DNA of 7,008 nucleotides from contig JAIRUI010000057.1 of NCBI GenBank assembly GCA_031254455.1, positions 1 through 7,008 of the forward strand, given 5' to 3'. The stretch is from Chitinispirillales bacterium. Its GTDB lineage: Bacteria > Fibrobacterota > Chitinivibrionia > Chitinivibrionales > Chitinivibrionaceae. Below, piece after piece: positions 1 through 6,198 of the stretch (position 1 is the stretch's first letter; every line of letters starts with the position of its first letter). Both the position numbers and the translations under genes were made by a program. The notes beneath the pieces are model-generated. The model ran no database searches. It was not told the origin of the DNA and worked only from the letters and a program-made list of their open reading frames with translations.

Positions 1-62
1 TTTAGAATCTCCCTAAATTTATGCTCTGAAATTCTTGAACGAATTATATATTTGTTTTCCAT
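1..62 (-). CDS. IS1595-like transposase, N-terminal fragment (cut by window edge)
   Basis: Only the first 20 complete codons lie in the window; the frame is still open at base 1. The start MENKYIIRSRISEHKFREIL resembles, from memory, the N termini of IS1595-family (ISXO2-like) transposases, where an R-S-x-I-S-E-x-K-F-R-E-I pattern precedes a helix-turn-helix DNA-binding region and later a DDE-type catalytic domain. The ATG at 62 is supported by a strong Shine-Dalgarno sequence (AGGAGGG, 66-72), although the spacer is short. If complete, the protein would move its own element by cut-and-paste or related transposition. It is the only gene here without an export signal. The catalytic domain is not visible, so whether the gene is intact cannot be judged. 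The family call rests on 20 residues and on remembered family members, not on a search. Confidence 0.62.
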   Translation of the reverse strand, partial: MENKYIIRSRISEHKFREIL

Positions 63-65
63 TGT

Positions 66-72
66 CCCTCCT
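66..72 (-). promoter_or_regulatory. Ribosome binding site of the transposase gene
   Basis: On the minus strand AGGAGGG precedes the ATG at 62. The GGAGG core (67-71) leaves a 4-nt spacer, slightly shorter than usual. Its first bases (70-72) belong to the inverted repeat at 70-106, so the site is partly paired if that hairpin forms in mRNA. Confidence 0.7.
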
Positions 73-106
73 AGTATTACAACAAAATAATTTTTGTTTA
101 ACTAGG
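70..106. repeat. Imperfect inverted repeat (hairpin) upstream of transposase start
   Basis: Bases 70-75 (CCTAGT) pair with 101-106 (ACTAGG), 78-79 with 99-100, and 81-87 (AACAAAA) with 92-98 (TTTTGTT), around a 4-nt loop at 88-91. That gives 15 pairs with only bases 76-77 and 80 unpaired. On the minus strand the 5' arm covers the stop codon of the 37-codon gene and the 3' arm runs into the transposase ribosome binding site. It is not a typical intrinsic terminator: most of the stem is A/T and no U-run follows on the minus strand. It may be a translation-limiting hairpin of the insertion sequence or lie close to the element's end. The pairing is read directly; the function is inferred. Confidence 0.6.
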
Positions 107-211
107 ATTGAACCTTTTATTATTGTCTTTGTTGAAGCCACAGCCAATCGTTAAAAATACAAAAGCCATAACCATTGTGGAAAACAATACTTTTTTGAAT
201 ACACTTTTCAT
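98..211 (-). CDS. Small lipoprotein-like peptide (37 aa), possibly a truncated gene
   Basis: The ATG at 211 opens a 37-codon frame ending at TAA (98-100). The product starts MKSVFKKVLFSTMVMAFVFL and goes on to TIGC, so it has a basic n-region, a hydrophobic core and a cysteine at position 24 in a lipobox-like context (Thr at -3 is not ideal). Only 13 residues follow the cysteine, rich in Asn and Lys. A good ribosome binding site (GAGAAG, 217-222, 5-nt spacer) supports translation. The frame begins 31 bp after the outer-membrane-like gene and ends 35 bp before the transposase start. It could be a genuine tiny lipoprotein, or the 5' stump of a longer lipoprotein gene cut by insertion of the IS1595-like element. 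I favour the stump because the frame stops inside the inverted repeat beside the transposase. Confidence 0.55.
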   Translation of the reverse strand: MKSVFKKVLFSTMVMAFVFLTIGCGFNKDNNKRFNPS

Positions 212-216
212 AAAAA

Positions 217-222
217 CTTCTC
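217..222 (-). promoter_or_regulatory. Ribosome binding site of the 37-codon gene
   Basis: GAGAAG on the minus strand, five bases before the ATG at 211. It is the main support, besides the signal-like peptide, for treating this short frame as translated. Confidence 0.55.
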
Positions 223-242
223 TTTTCGTAAACCGTTGACTA

Positions 243-1112
243 TCAATTACTCATTTCTCTTTCCAATTGCTTGAATTTTCGGAAATGAACGCCGCATTCC
301 ATGAAAATAGGAATTTTGGGAAGATTGTATGAATTAACGGTGAGTTTTCCGCCTTTTCTCCATCTTTCTTCACCAACCAGCGTAGTAGTAATAGAAATAC
401 CGCTTTTTATAAAAAAGTATCTATATTTGAAGCCGATGCCTATAGGTATGTTAAAGTCTAAAACTTTTGCCGCAAATGCACTTGAAGTCTTACTTCTATC
501 CGACAAATATGTTACAGGATTAAGATCTTCACCGCCGCCCAAGCCCGAATGTAAAGTATAAGATATTTGCGGCGATGCAAATATTTCTATATAAGAAAAT
601 TTATCTATTACTGTTTTTCGTGTTCCGACAGCCGCTCCGGCATACATTTGCATATATGAATTATCGCCATGATAGAAAACGTGGTCGGTAATACTGTGAT
701 AATTATAACTTGTCAAAGAACCTCCTAAAAAAGGAGATACGGAAATATTTTGAAACAGATTATTTTTCCCATTTTCAAGAATACTGTATTTATACCTGAA
801 TTGAAGTTTCCACGGAGACGGCCAGAAAATCGCTAATACCGATGCAAGAAATTCATTTTTCTCGTCTTTACTTCCTATTGTAAGATATATATTTCTTACA
901 AATTTTTGTGTAAGATAAATATCATTTGCGTAACCGACATAATAATTACCGGACGCTTCTTTTTTATAAGTGTATTCTATTGTAAGAGGATTATACGACA
1001 TTTCCGAATTAATAGAAACACCTCTATTGATATATGGAGACACGAAATTTATTATCGGTTCGCAATAAACAAATAATACAAAGAAAAACAGAAATAATGT
1101 CGCTTTTTTCAT
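243..1112 (-). CDS. Probable outer-membrane beta-barrel protein, function unknown
   Basis: This 289-residue protein is not one I recognise. Residues 1-17 form a signal peptide (MKK, then a run of Leu/Phe/Val, ending VYC before EP); Cys17 could also be read as a weak lipobox, but Sec cleavage seems likelier. The mature part is rich in Tyr, Phe, Ser and Gly and alternates polar and hydrophobic residues in stretches typical of transmembrane beta strands, for example about 103-110, 122-136, 152-165, 172-187, 215-244 and 265-280. A Gly-rich turn (HSGLGGG, 188-194) lies between strands. The last strand is followed by a charged tail (KQLEREMSN) rather than ending in the terminal aromatic residue common in such barrels. 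The gene starts 3 bp after the 970-residue protein gene with only a weak ribosome binding site, suggesting translational coupling. It may anchor or export an operon product; that is inference. Confidence 0.6.
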   Translation of the reverse strand: MKKATLFLFFFVLFVYCEPIINFVSPYINRGVSINSEMSYNPLTIEYTYKKEASGNYYVGYANDIYLTQKFVRNIYLTIGSKDEKNEFLASVLAIFWPSPWKLQFRYKYSILENGKNNLFQNISVSPFLGGSLTSYNYHSITDHVFYHGDNSYMQMYAGAAVGTRKTVIDKFSYIEIFASPQISYTLHSGLGGGEDLNPVTYLSDRSKTSSAFAAKVLDFNIPIGIGFKYRYFFIKSGISITTTLVGEERWRKGGKLTVNSYNLPKIPIFMECGVHFRKFKQLEREMSN

Positions 1113-1115
1113 TTA

Positions 1116-4028
1116 TTACTCAGAATACTCTAAATCCCATTCATCGACAAAGCCGTCAAAATTTTTGTCACCTGTCAGAAGAGGAGCAAGTTTAAATTCT
1201 CCGGCTTTCATAATTGCAAATCCGTAAGCATTACCTGTAATATTTTTATCATCATCTTCCGCTTTAACAAACACCTCATAATGTCCGCCAGGCTTTATTC
1301 CCAAGTCTAATTCTAACAATTCACGGTAAGTAAAAGTTTCTAATTGTCCCAATAAATCAGTATTTGAAAAATTTATTTCATTATTTGAGTTAACTTCTCT
1401 AATTCCCCAAAAATACGATTCGATTCCCGACAAATTTTCTTCGGCATTCTCTCCGTTGTCCGGATCAAACGCTTCGGCGTAAAACCTTATAACCATATCC
1501 TGCCCTTCTAATATTATCGGACTGTAATCGTATATTTCTCCGATTTCCACATCATTTATCAAATGATGTGTTGACAGCTCTACAGATTTTATTGTCGGTG
1601 GGACAAGAACCGGAAGATCGACAGTATCTATTGAAAAACTTGCCTCATTGTCATATATTTTAACGAGAAATTTATAGTCTTCTCCGGAAGCGATTTCAAG
1701 GTCGTAAACTTTAACTATCGGAGAAGAATCGTTTTCCCATATTGAGTTTATAAAATGTTCTTCAGCGTATGCTTTAACATAATTATCTTCTTCAGGTTTT
1801 ATAAACAATGAATTATTTACAACAACCCGCTCTTCTTGTCCTTGTATTTTATTATCAACGACATATTGCTGATTCACCCCCGACAATACTATGCTGTCGT
1901 TACCAAAATAATATACGGACTTTCTTATTTGGTCTGAAGCATTACCGTCAGGGTCAATGGATTTGCCGAAAGCATCAAAATATATAGGATTATAACAACT
2001 TGTATCGCTGAACCCCGACACGTTATCTATGCTGTTTTTAATATGTTCCCAGTTACTCGTAATTTTTTCGTTTACTTTTGTTATGTAATGCTTTGGCGAA
2101 TCAGTTCTTTTTACAACCATATTTGCAACTGGAAGACGGTCAAGAAATGTCATAGACTTTTTAGCGACGACAACATCACCTTCGTCGTCAATTATTCTTG
2201 CCGATAATTCAAATGTGCTGTTTTTTAATTCTATCTGGTGAATTTGTTGGTAACCAAAACCCCGTATTCCAATCTTAACGTTTGCTCCCTTTTTTAGCGA
2301 ATCTAAACTTAATTCTTGTGGAAGAATTACTTTCAAATCCATATTTGGCGATTTAATAGAAGCAAAATATTGAGAATATAACGAATTATATGTTGATAAT
2401 AACGTATTGCATTCTTGTCTTAAAGAGTTTACTTCTGTTTTCAACGAACTTATTTCAGATTTCAAAATATCTATTTCATGCCTCAAATCACTTATTTCGT
2501 TCAACAAAAAATCCGAATTTTCATAAGACGAAAGTATAAATTCTTTATATCTAAGTTCTTTCTCTTTATCGACAAGCATTATTTCTTTACTATTAAGAAC
2601 CATTTCTTTAACCGAAAGAGAATCGCTCATATTTTTAAGAGAATCTCTTTTTTCTACAAGCCTGTTATAGACGCTTTCAACATTAGGACCTGGGGAAAAT
2701 CTATTTTCACCGATAAACCATTCATAATACATCGGATGAGCGGACGGTTCGTGCCAAAGTTCATAATCAATAATACTGCCATTGTCGCCGTCTTCTACCG
2801 TATGTATGATTCGTTTTGCGTTGACAGACAATTGAGTCCCCGTCCTTATAAGTACAACGGCGTCAGGATCTCTTGCATAAGCGGTAAATGTATAGTTGGT
2901 GTCCGGTTTCAAAAACGAAGGACCGAAAATTCTTTCGTGTTCCAAAGGTTTTTCTGCCAACATAGCATCAATTAGAATCGCTCTTCCTACCGCTATTGCG
3001 CTGCCGGCCACTCCCCAAATAGGGTCGCCTTGCCCCTTAACCAAAATATTAAATTTACTTTCGTATTCGTGGTAACAATTATCATTTTTTAATGCTTCCG
3101 ACAATTTGTGACAACTACCCCCGTTTTTTATATTATTTTTAGCCCAATTTATTGCGTCAATAGTCCTTATTCCGTATTCGGCGATCGCGTCATAAATAGA
3201 ACCGGTAAAATAATTCCTTTTCAGTTCATGACGTTCTGATTGTGAGTTTGTTAGTTTTTTTACGGCAAATTCATTTCCGGCTTCGCGAATATCTCTTTTA
3301 TCACTCGGCGGGAGGTAGCCGTCTAACGCGTGCGCAAACGCAACTGAGGCGTCCCCTATATTGTGCGCTATTTGTTCATATGCGCCGATCCTGCCTTCCG
3401 ATGCAATCCACCGCGATATTCCAAGTATAAGAAGATTACCGGTTCCAACAAAAAGCAACCCGTCTATCTCTTCTCGCATAAAATTCCCCTGCCCTGTTAA
3501 ATAAAGATTTTTGTATCTGTTATATGTACGCGTAACTATGGAACGTAATGTATCCGGATTATTTTCATGTTGTCCTTTTTTTATTTTGTTCCACTCTGTC
3601 TTACTAACCATAAAATCACCCCAACTGTTGTGAAGAGCGCTGCCGACAACTTCTTTCTCTCTTGTAAGCGCAACTTTACTTATTTTTTTAAGAATACCGG
3701 AATTGCAATGACTTTCGACTCCTTTTACAAATCCGTCTAGTTCGGTTAATATATCTTTAAATTTCTCGTGCGCTTTTGGTAGCAACCTTAACTGAGGCGT
3801 TGTTATTATCGGCATTCTCAACGGAACCAACCGTTCCCAGTAATCAGAATCCTCTGCATCCGGCCTTTCGTCTAAATTATTATTCATTGCAGGATAATAT
3901 CTTATCCCTTGAAAAAGCACGACATCTTTGTTCCTTTCATAATCCTTGCTGTCGTCCCAATATGAAATCGATTGAGAAAACACGGCGATAGAACAAAACA
4001 ATAAAATAAAGATAATTTTTGTTTTCAT
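1116..4028 (-). CDS. Large modular secreted protein: CBM5/12-like, helical, coiled-coil, beta domains, half dockerin
   Basis: This 970-residue protein has a Sec signal peptide (1-19, ending AVFSQ). Residues 22-67 follow the chitin/cellulose-binding CBM5/12 pattern: W24, S27, Y30, V36-V37, G41, Y44 and YW at 63-64. Residues about 76-360 form a helix-rich domain that I do not recognise; the Gly/Ala-rich segments at 194-208, 213-238, 273-300 and 333-357 could suit an alpha/alpha fold, but no catalytic motif is evident. Residues 375-445 look like a beta domain, and about 451-556 form a strong coiled coil with Leu/Ile heptads. From 563 onward come beta-sandwich-like regions with Asp-rich motifs (IDPDG at 691, AFDPDNGEN at 853). 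The last 17 residues hold one calcium-loop half of a dockerin (D954, N956, D958-G959, D962, D965). The ATG overlaps the upstream stop by 4 bp. It probably acts outside the cell, perhaps as a polysaccharide-binding structural protein; an enzymatic role is not shown. Confidence 0.72.
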   Translation of the reverse strand: MKTKIIFILLFCSIAVFSQSISYWDDSKDYERNKDVVLFQGIRYYPAMNNNLDERPDAEDSDYWERLVPLRMPIITTPQLRLLPKAHEKFKDILTELDGFVKGVESHCNSGILKKISKVALTREKEVVGSALHNSWGDFMVSKTEWNKIKKGQHENNPDTLRSIVTRTYNRYKNLYLTGQGNFMREEIDGLLFVGTGNLLILGISRWIASEGRIGAYEQIAHNIGDASVAFAHALDGYLPPSDKRDIREAGNEFAVKKLTNSQSERHELKRNYFTGSIYDAIAEYGIRTIDAINWAKNNIKNGGSCHKLSEALKNDNCYHEYESKFNILVKGQGDPIWGVAGSAIAVGRAILIDAMLAEKPLEHERIFGPSFLKPDTNYTFTAYARDPDAVVLIRTGTQLSVNAKRIIHTVEDGDNGSIIDYELWHEPSAHPMYYEWFIGENRFSPGPNVESVYNRLVEKRDSLKNMSDSLSVKEMVLNSKEIMLVDKEKELRYKEFILSSYENSDFLLNEISDLRHEIDILKSEISSLKTEVNSLRQECNTLLSTYNSLYSQYFASIKSPNMDLKVILPQELSLDSLKKGANVKIGIRGFGYQQIHQIELKNSTFELSARIIDDEGDVVVAKKSMTFLDRLPVANMVVKRTDSPKHYITKVNEKITSNWEHIKNSIDNVSGFSDTSCYNPIYFDAFGKSIDPDGNASDQIRKSVYYFGNDSIVLSGVNQQYVVDNKIQGQEERVVVNNSLFIKPEEDNYVKAYAEEHFINSIWENDSSPIVKVYDLEIASGEDYKFLVKIYDNEASFSIDTVDLPVLVPPTIKSVELSTHHLINDVEIGEIYDYSPIILEGQDMVIRFYAEAFDPDNGENAEENLSGIESYFWGIREVNSNNEINFSNTDLLGQLETFTYRELLELDLGIKPGGHYEVFVKAEDDDKNITGNAYGFAIMKAGEFKLAPLLTGDKNFDGFVDEWDLEYSE

Positions 4029-4178
4029 TTTGCACCGACTTCCCTGATTGTGTAAGTAAAATCCAAATTATTGCAATCGAAATCGCAAACGGGTAAAATA
4101 GTGAAACCCTTATACGAAGAATCCGCCCATTCAGTTTTCCCTTTAATCAAAATCACAGGTTGTTTACTCAAATAACCG
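3988..4178. repeat. Direct repeat, downstream copy (191 bp)
   Basis: This stretch matches 4542-4732 at a constant offset of 554 bp with only two mismatches (4079 and 4091); the first 91 bases (3988-4078) are identical. On the minus strand it spans the last 50 codons of the lipoprotein gene at 4025-4582, the shared ribosome binding site (AGGGAAG, 4039-4045) and the first 41 bases of the 970-residue protein gene. The match stops abruptly at 3988, inside that gene's signal peptide, which marks the end of the duplicated unit. Confidence 0.95.
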
Positions 4179-4582
4179 CTATTCTTGTAAGAATGGTCAT
4201 TATAAAATCCTATTCGCCTACTATTATCAATCACTATAGGCATACCTGATTCATAAATATTTTTAGATAATACTTTTTTATTATCGGATAAAGGATTTAA
4301 ATAAATTATCTGCTGCTTGTCAGTATAACCTCGTTCTAAATCAAATTGCATCTTATAGTTTTTGTAATCTTTATACTCTACGCCTTCATAAAAATAAGAC
4401 GGAACAATTGAATTTACATAATCAACCAATTCGTCTTTTGAGTTAATCTGTTTTTTTTCAACATCTATTATTTCTTGCGGGAAATTTATAAGAATTACAA
4501 ACCCCTCGGGATAATCAATATATGAACATCCAAAAAATAATATAGAACAAAACAATAAAATAAAGATAATTTTTGTTTTCAT
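4025..4582 (-). CDS. Putative lipoprotein, second tandem paralogue with hybrid signal peptide
   Basis: This 185-residue protein of unknown family is a close paralogue of the product of 4579-5121. Its N terminus (MKTKIIFILLFCSI) is identical to that of the downstream 970-residue protein. From residue 15 on (LFFGCSYIDYPE) it follows the upstream paralogue instead. Cys19 is the probable lipidation site; Phe at -3 makes the lipobox atypical. Residues 19-79 differ from the paralogue at 5 of 61 positions, 80-135 differ widely with small insertions and deletions, and 136-185 are identical. Two cysteines in CDFDC near the C terminus are kept and could bond or bind metal. The ATG overlaps the upstream TGA (ATGA), and the ribosome binding site lies inside the upstream gene at 4593-4599. 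Such a protein would sit in the envelope facing the periplasm or the surface; its function is not recognisable. Confidence 0.8.
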   Translation of the reverse strand: MKTKIIFILLFCSILFFGCSYIDYPEGFVILINFPQEIIDVEKKQINSKDELVDYVNSIVPSYFYEGVEYKDYKNYKMQFDLERGYTDKQQIIYLNPLSDNKKVLSKNIYESGMPIVIDNSRRIGFYNDHSYKNSGYLSKQPVILIKGKTEWADSSYKGFTILPVCDFDCNNLDFTYTIREVGAK

Positions 4583-4732
4583 TTTGCACCGACTTCCCTG
4601 ATTGTGTAAGTAAAATCCAAATTATTGCAATCAAAATCGCAAACAGGTAAAATAGTGAAACCCTTATACGAAGAATCCGCCCATTCAGTTTTCCCTTTAA
4701 TCAAAATCACAGGTTGTTTACTCAAATAACCG
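4542..4732. repeat. Direct repeat, upstream copy (191 bp)
   Basis: This is the partner of 3988-4178. On the minus strand it covers the last 50 codons of the lipoprotein gene at 4579-5121, its junction with the next gene and the first 41 bases of that gene. Weaker similarity continues across the rest of both lipoprotein genes, so the whole tandem unit is about 548 bp (4542-5089) and 554 bp (3988-4541) long. Confidence 0.95.
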
Positions 4733-5121
4733 TGTATTTCGTAAGAGTTATTATTATAAAAACTTATTCCCCAATCATCATCATTAATCATTATAGGCAT
4801 ACCCGCTTCATAAACACTTTTAGATAATACCTTTTTATTGTCGGATAAAGGATTTACGTAAATCAAGTGTTCATAATTAAACTCTGTAATATATTGCATC
4901 TTATAGTTTTTGTAATCTTTATACTCTACGCCTTCATAAAAATAAGACGGAGTAATTGAATTTACATAATCAACCAACTCGTCTTTTGAATTAATTTGTT
5001 TTTCTTCAACATCTATTATTTTTTGCGGGAAATTTATAAGTTCCACAAACTCCTCGGGATAATCAATATATGAACATCCCAAAAATAATACTGTGACAAA
5101 AAAGAATTTTACGGTTTTCAT
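4579..5121 (-). CDS. Putative lipoprotein, first tandem paralogue
   Basis: This 180-residue protein of unknown family is probably the parent copy of the tandem pair. Its signal peptide (MKTVKFFFVTVLFLGC) differs from that of the next two genes. Cys16 is the likely lipidated residue; Gly at -1 fits, Phe at -3 does not fit the strict rule. The mature part is acidic and rich in Tyr and Asn, with predicted beta stretches such as QPVILIKG (136-143) and FTILPV (155-160), then CDFDC and a closing FTYTIREVGAK. No transmembrane helix follows the signal. The ATG lies one base after the upstream stop, and the ribosome binding site (AAGGGAG) is inside the end of the upstream gene, so the genes are probably co-translated. 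No enzymatic motif is visible. Confidence 0.8.
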   Translation of the reverse strand: MKTVKFFFVTVLFLGCSYIDYPEEFVELINFPQKIIDVEEKQINSKDELVDYVNSITPSYFYEGVEYKDYKNYKMQYITEFNYEHLIYVNPLSDNKKVLSKSVYEAGMPIMINDDDWGISFYNNNSYEIHGYLSKQPVILIKGKTEWADSSYKGFTILPVCDFDCNNLDFTYTIREVGAK

Positions 5122-5122
5122 A

Positions 5123-6178
5123 CTATTTTTTCTCCCTTATATGCAGTTGGTTCCATTGCTTAAAAGACAGGTGAGTTCCTTTCCCGTCAGACACCATAAA
5201 ATTTTGCTCCGGTCTTTCGCCTCCATCTCTTTTTTTTTCGTCAAATAATGTTACACCGAGCAAATACGCTACTGCGTATGTAAAATCTCTACCATTATCT
5301 CCCTTTACTTTTGCATATCTATACTCTGTACTCGAAATAACGGAGTATTCTCTGTCTGTTTCATCAAAAAAAGCAACATTTTTATTTTCTTTATTAGAAA
5401 GAACTATTTTACAATCATAATCTGTAGTATCAAGCGTCCTCTCTACTTTACAAATTGCTTGCTTAAATACGCTGTCTGCATAAGCAATTCTTTGCTTTGT
5501 TGTTTCCGCGCTATCTATTTCGCCTTTATCGTCTGTCACTAAAACTTTTATGGTTCGCCAAGGATAAGCAACAATATAAGCGGAGTTTTCTTTTGATAAA
5601 TTTTTTATTTGGTTACTCTTTAAATTAACATATTCTTTTATCTCTTCCGTACTATTTGTGTTATACAAAGAATCTGTACCAATGACAATAAAATTTTCCT
5701 GTTTGTATTCGTGTTTTTTTAAATTTCCCGACACTTTGATCATATATTTGCCAATACCGCCATTAATAAGCAGAGGAATATCGCCTATTTCCATTCCCTC
5801 CTTAGAATACAATAAAAAGTTTACGCTATCTAAACTTTCTTTGTTATAAGAACAAAGCACAAAATTAGGACTACTTTCATTTTTTGCTTCTATCTCAAAA
5901 TAAAAATATGTTTCCACAAAAGTGTCGGCAGGAACAGAAAATATTGCAAAAATTTCTGTGGTATCAAGAAGATCAAAATATATTTCTCCGTATCCATAAT
6001 TTGTATAACAATTTTTACCACTAATTTTTATTGCTTCATTCGACAAAATATTTTTGAAAGATGTTTTTCCGTTTACCCCTAAACGAAATATCTTTTCACT
6101 TTCTTCTTTTGGATTATCGGGTTTTGTGCAACATAAAAAAAACAAACCGCAAATAAACAGTAGTAATATTTTTTTCAA
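5123..6178 (-). CDS. Putative lipoprotein with degenerate zinc-metallopeptidase-like domain
   Basis: This 351-residue protein begins with a TTG codon, chosen because GAGAGG (6185-6190) lies six bases upstream and the frame then opens with a clear signal peptide (MKKILLLFICGLFFLCC). Cys16 or Cys17 may be lipidated, in an atypical lipobox. Residues about 30-160 look like a beta domain. Residues 205-346 follow the outline of secreted zinc metallopeptidases: a strand (RTIKVLVTD, 208-216), a helix of the kind 'AYADSVFKQAICKVE' (232-246), YAVAYLLG (301-308) where HExxHxxG is expected, NFM (326-328) where such enzymes often have N-L-M, and LSFKQWNQL (337-345) near the C terminus. Both zinc-ligand histidines and the catalytic glutamate are missing, so peptidase activity is not expected. 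The fold assignment is inferred from motif order. It may be a binding or scaffold protein of the cassette. Confidence 0.68.
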   Translation of the reverse strand: MKKILLLFICGLFFLCCTKPDNPKEESEKIFRLGVNGKTSFKNILSNEAIKISGKNCYTNYGYGEIYFDLLDTTEIFAIFSVPADTFVETYFYFEIEAKNESSPNFVLCSYNKESLDSVNFLLYSKEGMEIGDIPLLINGGIGKYMIKVSGNLKKHEYKQENFIVIGTDSLYNTNSTEEIKEYVNLKSNQIKNLSKENSAYIVAYPWRTIKVLVTDDKGEIDSAETTKQRIAYADSVFKQAICKVERTLDTTDYDCKIVLSNKENKNVAFFDETDREYSVISSTEYRYAKVKGDNGRDFTYAVAYLLGVTLFDEKKRDGGERPEQNFMVSDGKGTHLSFKQWNQLHIREKK

Positions 6179-6184
6179 AACAAA

Positions 6185-6190
6185 CCTCTC
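6185..6190 (-). promoter_or_regulatory. Ribosome binding site deciding a TTG start
   Basis: GAGAGG on the minus strand lies six bases before the TTG at 6178, in the 20-bp gap after the beta-helix gene. It fixes the start of the metallopeptidase-like lipoprotein at TTG, since a start further inside would remove the signal peptide. Confidence 0.65.
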
Positions 6191-6198
6191 TTGTTAAT

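Noticed and set aside
70..106. Intrinsic transcription terminator for the operon
   Set aside because: The inverted repeat is mostly A/T and no run of T follows it on the minus strand; the next bases are GAGGGACA. I kept it only as a hairpin repeat.
98..170. Separate promoter for the transposase
   Set aside because: TTGGCT and TAATAA occur about 19 bases apart on the minus strand, but in such AT-rich DNA this is expected by chance and the spacing is poor.
301..561. Plus-strand frames at 301-561, 3242-3430, 3776-3991, 5658-5849 and 6554-6814
   Set aside because: All are antisense to well-supported minus-strand genes, with no recognisable product.
2478..2975. 165-codon open frame on the plus strand
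   Set aside because: It lies wholly inside the 970-residue protein gene on the opposite strand; its translation is basic, Phe/Arg-rich and lacks domain-like features. It is a shadow frame.
4025..5121. Tandem lipoproteins as immunity proteins for a toxin encoded by the large downstream gene
   Set aside because: Tandem paralogues beside a large secreted protein suggest this, but the large protein ends in a calcium loop, not a toxin domain, and no toxin motif or delivery signal is visible.
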